64,000 nucleotides of DNA, from NCBI GenBank assembly GCA_963743945.1, contig CAVURO010000011.1, forward strand, positions 40,814 through 104,813, written 5' to 3'. The notes beneath the pieces were generated by a model. That model was not told where the DNA came from. It did not search any database and worked only from the letters and a program-made list of their open reading frames with translations. Source of the stretch: JACOTK01 sp963743945. GTDB lineage: Bacteria > Actinomycetota > Acidimicrobiia > Acidimicrobiales > CADCSY01. How positions within the stretch are numbered: position 1 is the stretch's first letter; every line of letters starts with the position of its first letter. A program made the translations under genes and the position numbers. Shown one piece after another: positions 37,404 to 45,653 of the stretch.

Positions 37404-37487
37404 GACAAAACTACTTGCGCGGCCGAAGGCCGAAAGTGAATACACCACAAAGGTTAAATCTGGAAGCGCCGCGCAAGTAGTTTTGTC
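37404..37487. repeat. 20-bp perfect inverted repeat between a kinase gene and cheW
   Basis: GACAAAACTACTTGCGCGGC (37404-37423) is the exact complement of 37468-37487, around a 44-nt loop. An outer 7-bp TAGGACC/GGTCCTA extends it, and GGCC-GAA-GGCC folds within the left side. The TTTTGTC after the right arm, and its mirror on the other strand, would suit a bidirectional terminator for the converging genes. The long loop also suits a small mobile element remnant. Confidence 0.8.
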
Positions 37488-37494
37488 ACTGGTC

Positions 37495-37971
37495 CTAACG
37501 ACGCCCGTTCCCGGCGCCGTTCATCAGCGCCGCCTTCGCGGTGGCGCCGGCCGATACCGCCTTGGCGGTATCGAGCACCAGAAGGAGTCGGTTCTCCAGC
37601 TTGTAGGTGCCCACGATGAGATCACGGGCGACGCCGTTGAGCGTGTCGGGTGGACTCTCGAAGAGTGCCTCCTCAACCTCGACCACGTCACCGATCTCAT
37701 CGACCAAGAGGCTGACCAGATCCCCATCCGTGCGAATCACCACGTTCATGGGCAACTCGTCCTCCGGCCGATCGGGGAGCGAGAGGCGTCGACGCAGGTC
37801 GAGGGCCGTCACGATCTGACCACGCAGGTTGATGAGTCCGTGCACCACACCCGAGGCGAGTGGCACCCCGGTCAGATTCTGAAACCGGATCACCTCCTGC
37901 ACCTGTTGCACCTCGACCCCGAACAGGAGGTCGTCGAGCATGAACGTGCAGTACTGATTCTCCTGAGCCAT
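37495..37971 (-). CDS. cheW: Chemotaxis coupling protein CheW
   Basis: CheW links receptors to CheA. The ~158-residue product has the family segments YCTFMLDDLLFGVEVQQVQE, GVVHGLINLRGQIVTALDL (the conserved NLRGxIxPxxDLR region) and VSLLVDEIGDVVEV. The ATG at 37971 follows the cheA stop; a GTG at 37980 that overlaps the cheA stop (GTGA) is an alternative start. Its own stop lies in the outer arm of the neighbouring inverted repeat. Confidence 0.95.
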   Translation of the reverse strand: MAQENQYCTFMLDDLLFGVEVQQVQEVIRFQNLTGVPLASGVVHGLINLRGQIVTALDLRRRLSLPDRPEDELPMNVVIRTDGDLVSLLVDEIGDVVEVEEALFESPPDTLNGVARDLIVGTYKLENRLLLVLDTAKAVSAGATAKAALMNGAGNGRR

Positions 37972-37976
37972 GTCCC

Positions 37977-40325
37977 TCACGCCCCCTGGGCCTGCAAGGC
38001 CCGATCGTCATCAAACAGTCGTATCGAGGCCACTGCAGCGTTGGCGTCCACAAGGTCGGTGACCCGCCCCTGCACCACGACGGCAGCCGGCATCCGTCCA
38101 TCCGTCCCCATGGTGACCTCCTCCTCCACGATGTCGAGGATGGCGCCCACGATGAGACCCACGTTGTGCCCCTGATAGGTGTAAACCACGACGTTGAGCA
38201 TCTCGTCCTCGGCCGGTGCCTCATCGCCTTCCGGCGGGAACGCACCCACTCCGAGCACATCGTTGAGATCCACCAAGGGCAGGATCTCCTCCCGATACTG
38301 AACGACCTCGTGTCTGCCGGATCGCTCCAGCGCCCCGCGTGGGAACTCCTCGAGGCGGGACACCTCCGACAGCGGAATGGCCATCCGTCGATCTGCGCCG
38401 ACACGCACCAACAGCAGTGTCGTACGGTCCTCGTTCCCATCGGCTTCGGATGCCGCCTCCTCCACCAGCGCCCGCTCACGAGCCTCGGTCACGACCCCGG
38501 ACTGCTGGGCGATGCCGAGCACATCCAGGATGAGCGCCACGAGACCGTCGCCCATGATCGTCGCCCCCGCAAAGATCGGAACGTCCTTCACCTGCAGGCC
38601 CAGCGGCTTGACCACGATCTCCTGGGTGTCGTTGATGTCGTCCACGATCAGGCCGAACTGACGGTCATCTGCCTGGAGAACGACGATGTTGACGACCTCG
38701 CGATCTGCTCTGCTCCCCTGATCGCTGCCCGACCCACCTCGAAGCTGATCACCCAGGTCGACGATGGGCAGGAGCCGCCCCCGCAGTCGATAGACAGGGG
38801 CACCGTGGATGAACTCGATCCCCTGCTTCGCCTGATCACCATCGAGGCGAAGCAGCTCGAGCAGGCTGATCTGGGGGATGGCGTAACGATCGCCCGCGCA
38901 GGTCACGACCAACGCCGGAATGATGGCGAGCGTCAGGGGGATCTTGACCTTGAAGGTCGTGCCGCGACCGACCTCGCTCAACACGTCGACCGTGCCACCG
39001 ATCCGTTCGATGTTGGTCTTCACCACGTCCATCCCGACGCCTCGTCCCGAGACGTTGGTCACCGTTGCCGCTGTCGAGAAACCGGGCAGGAAGATCAGGT
39101 TCAACATCTCGCGTTCACTCATCCGCCCGGCCTGGTCGGCGGTGATGATGTTGCGTTCGATCGCCCGGTCGACGATCTTCGTCGGGTTGATCCCGGCGCC
39201 GTCGTCGCTGATCTCGATGATCACCTGTCCGCCCTCGTGGAAGGCCCGCATGGTGAGACGACCCTCACGCGACTTGCCGACCGAGGCCCGATCATCGGGG
39301 CTCTCGATCCCGTGATCGACCGAGTTGCGCACCAGGTGGGTGAGCGGATCCTTGATGGCCTCGATGATGGTCTTGTCGAGCTCGGTCTCCGCGCCCTCCA
39401 TGTCGATGCGCACCTGTTTGCCGCAACTCAGTGCAAGATCACGAACCACCCGAGGGAACCGGCCCCACACGGTGCCGATCGGCTGCATGCGGGTCTTCAT
39501 GACCCCCTCCTGCAGCTCGGTGGTGATCAGGTTGAGCCGCTGCGCCGGAGCATGAAAATCGTTGTCCTGTTCATTGGCAACAAGCTGGAGAATCTGATTG
39601 CGAGCCAGCACCAACTCACCAACCAGGTTCATCAGGCCGTCCAACAGGCTGACATCCACCCGAATGGAGCCCTCGGACACGCCGCCACCTCGGAGCTCGG
39701 CTTGACTCTGGAGAGCCTCACCCACCTCCTCGGAACCGGCAACACCGTGCTCCATCAGGATCGCACCGATGGGCCGCTCGTCGCCCAGCGACTGCTCCGT
39801 GACGGCCAGCTCGACGTCCTGGGGCGTGATCTTTCCCTCATCCACCAGGATGTCACCGAGTCGGGACCCACTGGGCGGGTCGACGTCGGCAGGCGCGACG
39901 ATCTCGCCTGCCGGCTCCGGGGAGGCTCCCTCCACCGATTCGCCGGTTCGCAGGGCGGTGAGCCGGACAACAAGCTGGGTGTAGTCGCCGTCACCCTCGG
40001 CGCCGGACGCCTCGACCGAGGCCAGGATCTCACGAGTGGCATCCCCGAGGGCCAGAAGCCCACTGGCGATCTGGGGATTGATCCTGAGCTCCCCTTCCCG
40101 CAGGGCACTCAGCAGGTTCTCACCCGCGTGGGTGACCGCTTCGAGCTTGGTGAACCCCAGGAACCCACAGGTTCCCTTGATGGTGTGGAACATCCGAAAG
40201 ATGCTCCCCAGGGTTTCGGTGTCGCCTGGATTCTCTTCGAGGCTGACCAGATCCCGGTCAAGTTGATCGAGATTCTCGTAGCTCTCGACCAGGAACTCCT
40301 GAACGACTTCGTCCATCTCATTCAT
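37977..40325 (-). CDS. cheA: Chemotaxis histidine kinase CheA with an extra MshEN-like domain and tandem CheW-like domains
   Basis: CheA phosphorylates CheY and CheB. The 782-residue product starts MNEMDEVVQEFLVESYENLD. The P1 HPt domain has His47 in FRMFHTIKGTCGFLGF. An unusual segment at about residues 155-210 (RLGDILVDEGKITPQDVEL, then PIGAILMEHGVAGSEEV) resembles the MshEN/T2SSE-N fold and takes the place of a CheY-binding P2. P3 has LMNLVGELVLARNQIL. P4 has LTHLVRNSVDHGIESPDDR and SGRGVGMDVVKTNIE. Two CheW-like domains follow (from AIIPALVVTCAGDRYAIP and from TTLLLVRVGADRRMAIPL). The upstream gene is receptor 2. Confidence 0.95.
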   Translation of the reverse strand: MNEMDEVVQEFLVESYENLDQLDRDLVSLEENPGDTETLGSIFRMFHTIKGTCGFLGFTKLEAVTHAGENLLSALREGELRINPQIASGLLALGDATREILASVEASGAEGDGDYTQLVVRLTALRTGESVEGASPEPAGEIVAPADVDPPSGSRLGDILVDEGKITPQDVELAVTEQSLGDERPIGAILMEHGVAGSEEVGEALQSQAELRGGGVSEGSIRVDVSLLDGLMNLVGELVLARNQILQLVANEQDNDFHAPAQRLNLITTELQEGVMKTRMQPIGTVWGRFPRVVRDLALSCGKQVRIDMEGAETELDKTIIEAIKDPLTHLVRNSVDHGIESPDDRASVGKSREGRLTMRAFHEGGQVIIEISDDGAGINPTKIVDRAIERNIITADQAGRMSEREMLNLIFLPGFSTAATVTNVSGRGVGMDVVKTNIERIGGTVDVLSEVGRGTTFKVKIPLTLAIIPALVVTCAGDRYAIPQISLLELLRLDGDQAKQGIEFIHGAPVYRLRGRLLPIVDLGDQLRGGSGSDQGSRADREVVNIVVLQADDRQFGLIVDDINDTQEIVVKPLGLQVKDVPIFAGATIMGDGLVALILDVLGIAQQSGVVTEARERALVEEAASEADGNEDRTTLLLVRVGADRRMAIPLSEVSRLEEFPRGALERSGRHEVVQYREEILPLVDLNDVLGVGAFPPEGDEAPAEDEMLNVVVYTYQGHNVGLIVGAILDIVEEEVTMGTDGRMPAAVVVQGRVTDLVDANAAVASIRLFDDDRALQAQGA

Positions 40326-40392
40326 GCGCTCTGCCCTCTGCCCTCTCGTCGAGATCGCACACCGTTGCTGTCGTTTCCTGTCGGACAAATCG

Positions 40393-40420
40393 GCTCACAT
40401 GCAAGAGCTCACATGCAAGA
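40393..40420 (-). repeat. 14-bp tandem duplication upstream of cheA
   Basis: GCTCACATGCAAGA occurs twice without a gap in the cheA/receptor 2 spacer. A GCCGATTT sequence (minus strand, 40394-40387) lies next to it, but no CTCAA is found at the right distance, so I do not call a promoter. Confidence 0.75.
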
Positions 40421-40434
40421 AAGGAATCACACCG

Positions 40435-41331
40435 CTACCAGATGCTCGGGCCGACCAGCTCCTGGTCCTCGGATTCGCCGAGAGACCGCCCCCGAGCGTC
40501 GTGGCGCCCACCACCGAGGGCCGAGGCCCCGCCGTGACGAGCGTCGTTGGCCACGGCAGCGACGGTTCCGACCAGGGACTGCAGCTCATCGGCAATGGAA
40601 CCGAGAGCGGCGGACGCATCCTGGATCGCAGCCGCCCCTTCGGTGGTTGCCCGTGCTGCGCCTGCGACCGATCCGATGTTCTCCGCGATCTCCGAGGAGC
40701 CCCGAGCCGCCTCCGAGACGTTGCGTGCGATCTCGTTGGTCGTGGAGTTCTGCTCCTCGACGGCGGTGGCGATGGTGTTCTGGATGTCGGAGATCTGGGC
40801 GATGATCGAGCTGATCCGCCCGATCGCCTCGACGGCGCCGCCGGTGTCGGACTGGATGGCCGCGATCTTGCCGCTGATGTCATCGGTTGCCTTGGCCGTC
40901 TCCTTGGCGAGTTCCTTGACCTCGTTGGCCACCACGGCGAAGCCCTTGCCCGCCTCGCCCGCACGGGCGGCCTCGATGGTCGCGTTGAGCGCCAGGAGGT
41001 TGGTCTGTTCCGCGATCGAGGTGATCACCGCGATGACCTCACCGATCTCGGCAGAGCTGACACCGAGTTTGGACACCGTCGCGTTCGTGATCTCTGCGAC
41101 CTCCACGGCCTGTCCGGCGACCCTCGATGCCTCACCGGCGTTCTGGGCGATCTCGCGCACCGACACCGACATCTCCTCGACCGCGGATGCAACCGTCTGG
41201 ACGCTGTCGCTCACCTGAGCCGCAGCGGCGGAGACCACATCGGCCTGCACGGCGGTCTCCTCGGCGCTCCGGGACATCTGGTCGGAGACGAGACCCATGT
41301 CGGATGCCGAGCCGGCGACCGCCGACGCGCT
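40435..41331 (-). repeat. Shared chemoreceptor signalling block, copy 2
   Basis: Same ~897-bp block as 27783-28679. The visible difference is near its 5' end, where the product reads MGLVSDQM instead of MGVISDQM. Confidence 0.95.
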
Positions 41332-41988
41332 GCGTCCGACGGAGCCGGAGATCGAACGACCCACCCTCCATGCGATCAGACAACCGAGCACGGCGCCGAA
41401 GGCCGTCAACAGATATGCCACGGTCCGATCCCTGGAGGTGTCATCCGTGGACTTCGCCGCTGCCTCCGCCTGGGTACCCTTGACCTGCTTGACCAACTTG
41501 TCGAGGAGGATCGTGCCCTGATCCGACAAGGGAGCCCCCTTCGTCAGGAGAAGGCCGAGAAAGGCCGAGTCGTCCCCGGAGTTCCGCAGCGTCTTCCCCT
41601 CACCCGAAACCGCCTCGAGCTTGGCTGCCACGTCCATCAGGCCGTCGAGCGTCTTCTTCTCCGCTTCGCCGCCGGCCCAGCTCGCCTCGAGGCTCTTGAC
41701 GTCCTTGACCATGCGTTGGATGTGAACATCCACAAGCTCGATTGCCTTCTCCTTGCGAGCCGGATCCGGGATGACCACCGAAACCAACGCCTGACGACCG
41801 AGGTCGACAAGTGCCTCGTGGGCATCGAGCGCGACCTCGATGCGCCTGTGGCGGGATCCGAGCGCCTCGGTCCTGTCATCGAAGCCGTTCATGCGGGAAA
41901 CCATGAAGCCCCCCAGAACGCCCAACAGCAGAATCATTGCAAGAAAGCCGGAAGCCAACTTCCGCTGAATCGTCCACCTCGTTGCCAT
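40435..41988 (-). CDS. Methyl-accepting chemotaxis protein (receptor 2)
   Basis: The 517-residue chemoreceptor starts at MATRWTIQRKLASGFLAMIL with a GAGGGGTGAG site. The first membrane helix is at about residues 11-29 (GFLAMILLLGVLGGFMVS). A four-helix-bundle-like sensing domain with an FDDRTEALGSRHRRIEV region follows, then a second helix (VAYLLTAFGAVLGCLIAW) and the shared signalling domain. The sensing domain differs from receptors 1 and 3. It ends 94 nt after receptor 3 starts its stop region and leads into cheA, so receptor 3, receptor 2, cheA and cheW may be one transcript. Confidence 0.93.
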   Translation of the reverse strand: MATRWTIQRKLASGFLAMILLLGVLGGFMVSRMNGFDDRTEALGSRHRRIEVALDAHEALVDLGRQALVSVVIPDPARKEKAIELVDVHIQRMVKDVKSLEASWAGGEAEKKTLDGLMDVAAKLEAVSGEGKTLRNSGDDSAFLGLLLTKGAPLSDQGTILLDKLVKQVKGTQAEAAAKSTDDTSRDRTVAYLLTAFGAVLGCLIAWRVGRSISGSVGRSASAVAGSASDMGLVSDQMSRSAEETAVQADVVSAAAAQVSDSVQTVASAVEEMSVSVREIAQNAGEASRVAGQAVEVAEITNATVSKLGVSSAEIGEVIAVITSIAEQTNLLALNATIEAARAGEAGKGFAVVANEVKELAKETAKATDDISGKIAAIQSDTGGAVEAIGRISSIIAQISDIQNTIATAVEEQNSTTNEIARNVSEAARGSSEIAENIGSVAGAARATTEGAAAIQDASAALGSIADELQSLVGTVAAVANDARHGGASALGGGRHDARGRSLGESEDQELVGPSIW

Positions 41989-42083
41989 GCTCACCCCTCG
42001 TTTCTCTCGTTGCATCGTCGTTGCTCGGTTCCCGAACACCGCTTCTTCTTCTCTCGTCTGCACGGACATCACCGGCACACCCG

Positions 42084-42977
42084 CTACCAGATGCTCGGGC
42101 CGACCAGCTCCTGGTCCTCGGATTCGCCGAGAGACCGCCCCCGAGCGTCGTGGCGCCCACCACCGAGGGCCGAGGCCCCGCCGTGACGAGCGTCGTTGGC
42201 CACGGCAGCGACGGTTCCGACCAGGGACTGCAGCTCATCGGCAATGGAACCGAGAGCGGCGGACGCATCCTGGATCGCAGCCGCCCCTTCGGTGGTTGCC
42301 CGTGCTGCGCCTGCGACCGATCCGATGTTCTCCGCGATCTCCGAGGAGCCCCGAGCCGCCTCCGAGACGTTGCGTGCGATCTCGTTGGTCGTGGAGTTCT
42401 GCTCCTCGACGGCGGTGGCGATGGTGTTCTGGATGTCGGAGATCTGGGCGATGATCGAGCTGATCCGCCCGATCGCCTCGACGGCGCCGCCGGTGTCGGA
42501 CTGGATGGCCGCGATCTTGCCGCTGATGTCATCGGTTGCCTTGGCCGTCTCCTTGGCGAGTTCCTTGACCTCGTTGGCCACCACGGCGAAGCCCTTGCCC
42601 GCCTCGCCCGCACGGGCGGCCTCGATGGTCGCGTTGAGCGCCAGGAGGTTGGTCTGTTCCGCGATCGAGGTGATCACCGCGATGACCTCACCGATCTCGG
42701 CAGAGCTGACACCGAGTTTGGACACCGTCGCGTTCGTGATCTCTGCGACCTCCACGGCCTGTCCGGCGACCCTCGATGCCTCACCGGCGTTCTGGGCGAT
42801 CTCGCGCACCGACACCGACATCTCCTCGACCGCGGATGCAACCGTCTGGACGCTGTCGCTCACCTGAGCCGCAGCGGCGGAGACCACATCGGCCTGCACG
42901 GCGGTCTCCTCGGCGCTCCGGGACATCTGGTCGGAGATGACACCCATGTCGGATGCCGAGCCGGCGACCGCCGACGC
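42084..42977 (-). repeat. Shared chemoreceptor signalling block, copy 3
   Basis: About 894 bp matching copies 1 and 2. The match ends abruptly at GCCGACGC, after which the juxtamembrane codons diverge. Confidence 0.95.
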
Positions 42978-43637
42978 CCCTTTGGCCACCGACTTCGACA
43001 CCGATCGCGCAACGCTCCAGGCCAACCCCATGGCCAGCATCGTTCCAAGCGCCGTCACGGCAAACGTGAGCGACCTCGTGGACTCGAAGTCACTTTCCGA
43101 CCTGGCCTGGGCGACCTTGATCCCCTTGGTGGTGTCCTCAACCAGGCCGTCGAAGAGCACCGTTGCCCGGTCCGACAACGGAAGCCCGTGCTCCAGGATA
43201 TAGGCCGTGCCTGCTGCCTGGCCGCTCGAAGCGACGATGCTGGCCATCTCGCCAAGCACGCGATCGAAGCTCGACGACAGGTCGCCGAGCTCCGCAAGCT
43301 TTGTCTTGTCCTTCGTGACCGCCATTCCGGGCTTCTGCAGGAACTTCATGTCGGCAACCATGCGCTCGAGGGAAGCGTTGCCGTCGGTGACCGCCTGCTG
43401 CTTGCGCTCGCCCTCCGGGACCAAGATGGACGTGGCAATCTCCCGTCCGAACAACGCCAGCGACTTGTGACCATCCATGGCGACACGCAAATACTCGGTG
43501 CGCTCCCACATGGCCTTGTCCTCCGACTGGTCCCGATTCATGCGATCGATCAGGAAGCCGGCCAGCGAGATGATGGCCACAGCCACCATCAACACACTCG
43601 CCATCAGTCGGCGTTGGATCGTCCAGGTGCCACGCAT
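42084..43637 (-). CDS. Methyl-accepting chemotaxis protein (receptor 3)
   Basis: The 517-residue chemoreceptor starts RGTWTIQRRLMASVLMVAV with a GGGAGG site upstream. The first membrane helix lies at about residues 10-30. The sensing domain contains NRDQSEDKAMWERTEYLRVA and is four-helix-bundle-like. The second helix (VTALGTMLAMGLAWSVA) precedes the shared signalling domain. A sigma-28-like promoter lies about 45 nt upstream, so it probably leads the receptor 3 - receptor 2 - cheA - cheW transcript. Confidence 0.93.
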   Translation of the reverse strand: MRGTWTIQRRLMASVLMVAVAIISLAGFLIDRMNRDQSEDKAMWERTEYLRVAMDGHKSLALFGREIATSILVPEGERKQQAVTDGNASLERMVADMKFLQKPGMAVTKDKTKLAELGDLSSSFDRVLGEMASIVASSGQAAGTAYILEHGLPLSDRATVLFDGLVEDTTKGIKVAQARSESDFESTRSLTFAVTALGTMLAMGLAWSVARSVSKSVAKGASAVAGSASDMGVISDQMSRSAEETAVQADVVSAAAAQVSDSVQTVASAVEEMSVSVREIAQNAGEASRVAGQAVEVAEITNATVSKLGVSSAEIGEVIAVITSIAEQTNLLALNATIEAARAGEAGKGFAVVANEVKELAKETAKATDDISGKIAAIQSDTGGAVEAIGRISSIIAQISDIQNTIATAVEEQNSTTNEIARNVSEAARGSSEIAENIGSVAGAARATTEGAAAIQDASAALGSIADELQSLVGTVAAVANDARHGGASALGGGRHDARGRSLGESEDQELVGPSIW

Positions 43638-43680
43638 GTCGCCCTCCCTCGAGGCGGGGCCCTACGGCCACCGCACAGAG

Positions 43681-43708
43681 CCATCGACCGACGACGAGTG
43701 ATGTTGAG
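43681..43708 (-). promoter_or_regulatory. Sigma-28-like promoter of receptor 3
   Basis: On the minus strand: CTCAA (43708-43704), 15-nt spacer, GTCGATGG (43688-43681). One mismatch from the local RCCGATNN consensus. Confidence 0.55.
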
Positions 43709-43785
43709 AAAGAAAAGTGAAATTCGGAACCAACCGGACGTCGTGAACAAAACGCCGGGGGTGAACGGGAACGCTCGCGCTCGCG

Positions 43786-44190
43786 CTATTCCTGAACGAG
43801 CTCGATCAACGTCCCGAACGCACCCTTGGGGTGGACGAACGCGACCGTCGTACCTCGCGACCCGGGCCGCGGCACCTCGTCGATGACGCGCCCACCGGCG
43901 TCCTTGACCGCCTGCAGCGCCATCGCGCAATCGTCCACCCGGTAGCCGACATGATGCAGGCCTTCACCGCGCCTCTCCAGATAAATCGCCACCGGTGAGT
44001 CATCGCGAGTGGGTGTGAGCAACTGCACATAGGACTCGGCAACCTTCAACAGGGCTTCCTCGACGCCGTCGCTGTGCACGATCTCGCGATGGTCCACGAC
44101 CGCGCCGAACGCCTCTCGGTACCAGTCGATCGCAGCCCCGAGATCATGCACCGCGATGGCAATGTGATCGATCTCGGTCAACAGCGGCAT
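43786..44190 (-). CDS. mce: Methylmalonyl-CoA/ethylmalonyl-CoA epimerase (VOC family)
   Basis: The enzyme interconverts the epimers of methylmalonyl-CoA. The sequence has the paired VOC repeats: TEIDHIAIAVHDLGAAIDWY with the metal His, then GEGLHHVGYRVDD with the second His, and TLIELVQE with the Glu ligand. The start at 44190 (GGAG 8 nt upstream) gives 134 residues, the family size. An ATG at 44262 overlapping the ccr stop would add 24 residues and couple translation. Location next to ccr points to ethylmalonyl-CoA metabolism. Confidence 0.9.
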   Translation of the reverse strand: MPLLTEIDHIAIAVHDLGAAIDWYREAFGAVVDHREIVHSDGVEEALLKVAESYVQLLTPTRDDSPVAIYLERRGEGLHHVGYRVDDCAMALQAVKDAGGRVIDEVPRPGSRGTTVAFVHPKGAFGTLIELVQE

Positions 44191-44258
44191 GCCCGACGCT
44201 CCGGCGACCTCGTGCACCTGGTTGCCTTCCTCCTCCGGCCCACGGGCCGTCACCGGGG

Positions 44259-45599
44259 TCATGAGCCGTGGCGACGGAACATCGTGATGCGGTCCTCGCC
44301 CACCTTGGCCCGGAGCTCGGGATCGTCGATCCCCAACCCCTCCTCGGGGGCGAGGCACAACACGCCGATCTTGCCCTCGTGCAGGTTGTGATGCACCTGG
44401 TAGGCCGCCTCACCCACGTTGTCGAGCGTGTGGACCGCGGAGAGCAGGGGCTGAATGCGACCGAGCGAGATGAGCCGATTGGCCTCCCATGCTTCTCGGT
44501 AGTTGGCGAAATGGCTCGACTTGATGGTCTTCAGCTTCATCCAGAGATGGCGGTTGTCGTACTCGATCATGTACCCACTGGTGGCGGCGCAGGTCATGAT
44601 CGTGCCGCCTCGCTTGGCCACGAACACGGATGCACCCATCGTCTGACGGCCGGGATGTTCGAAGACGATGTCGGGGTCCTCGCCGACCAACGCTCGAATG
44701 TCCTTCCCCAGACGTCGCCACTCCGACTCGTCCTGGGTGTGCTCATCCGACCAGAACCGGTAGCCGGCAGCCCGACGATCGATGACGGCCTCCACTCCCA
44801 TGTCGTTGAGAAGCTTGACCTTCTCCGGCGAGGAGACCACGCCCACGGGAATGCCTCCGCCGTTGAGCACGTACTGACACGCGTAGCCCCCGATGCCGCC
44901 GCTCGCTCCCCAGATGAACACGACATCGCCCTGCTTCATGGCCGCGCCGTTCCTGCTCACCAACATGCGATAGCTCGTCGAGTTGCACAGCGCGTTGACT
45001 GCAGCCTCTTCCCAGCTGAGGTGGGCGGGCTTGGGCATGAGTTGATTCGCCTTGACCAGGGTGAGGTCGGCCAATCCGCCGAAGTTGGACTCGAAACCCC
45101 AGATGCGCTGGTTCGCCGCCAACATCGAGTCGTCATGTGCCGACGGGTCCTGGTCGTCGACGTAGTTGCAGTGCACCACAACCTTGTCGCCCGGCTTCCA
45201 GTTCCGCACGGCCGAGCCGACCTTCACCACCACGCCCGAGGCATCCGAACCGACGACGTGATAGGGCAGATCGTGACGAGCACCCCATGCCGATTCCTTG
45301 CCCAGACGGCTCAGAAACGCGAAGGTCGGGAGAGGCTCGAAGATGGAGGTCCAAACCGTGTTGAAGTTGATCGAGCTCGCCATGACCGCCACGTAGGCCT
45401 CGTCCGGCGCCAACTCGGGCACAGCGACGTCGCCGACGTGCAAGGACGAGCGGGGGTCCTTGTCCGAGGAGTCGACGCCCTCGAACATGGCGACGTCCTC
45501 CTTGCGGACGAAGGCGGCCCGGAAGGCCTCGGGAAGGGGCAGGCTCGCGATCTCGTCGCCGGACGCGCCCGACTGAATGGCTTCAAGAAACTGCTGCAT
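44259..45599 (-). CDS. ccr: Crotonyl-CoA carboxylase/reductase
   Basis: Ccr reductively carboxylates crotonyl-CoA to ethylmalonyl-CoA with NADPH and CO2. The 446-residue product has the family layout: N-terminal VAVMASSINFNTVWTSIFEP, HVVGSDASGVVVKVG, NQRIWGFESNFGGLADLTLV and a nucleotide-binding segment WGASGGIGGYACQYVLNGGG. The C-terminal MIEYDNRHLWMKLKTIKSSH is typical of Ccr and separates it from ordinary MDR reductases. It is divergent from the thiolase. Confidence 0.93.
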   Translation of the reverse strand: MQQFLEAIQSGASGDEIASLPLPEAFRAAFVRKEDVAMFEGVDSSDKDPRSSLHVGDVAVPELAPDEAYVAVMASSINFNTVWTSIFEPLPTFAFLSRLGKESAWGARHDLPYHVVGSDASGVVVKVGSAVRNWKPGDKVVVHCNYVDDQDPSAHDDSMLAANQRIWGFESNFGGLADLTLVKANQLMPKPAHLSWEEAAVNALCNSTSYRMLVSRNGAAMKQGDVVFIWGASGGIGGYACQYVLNGGGIPVGVVSSPEKVKLLNDMGVEAVIDRRAAGYRFWSDEHTQDESEWRRLGKDIRALVGEDPDIVFEHPGRQTMGASVFVAKRGGTIMTCAATSGYMIEYDNRHLWMKLKTIKSSHFANYREAWEANRLISLGRIQPLLSAVHTLDNVGEAAYQVHHNLHEGKIGVLCLAPEEGLGIDDPELRAKVGEDRITMFRRHGS

Positions 45600-45653
45600 G
45601 GCGGAAAAGCTACACTGTCGGGTCTACACGTTCACACCCAGGAGGGTTCTGTC

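Noticed and set aside
37404..37500. Integron attC site at the kinase/cheW inverted repeat
   Set aside because: The arms are perfect without the unpaired bases of attC, the RYYYAAC/GTTRRRY core boxes are absent, and no integron integrase is seen.
40387..40420. Sigma-28-like promoter directly upstream of cheA
   Set aside because: A GCCGATTT is present, but no CTCAA-like element lies 15-16 nt upstream of it; the region is a 14-bp duplication instead.
38166..40805. A long plus-strand open frame (879 codons) opposite cheA
   Set aside because: It mirrors the cheA coding sequence and continues into the receptor signalling block. The composition is His/Arg/Asp-rich as expected for an antisense shadow.
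27783..42977. The ~0.9-kb receptor repeats as insertion sequences
   Set aside because: They encode only the receptor signalling domain, contain no transposase, lack terminal inverted repeats, and their edges follow protein domain borders.
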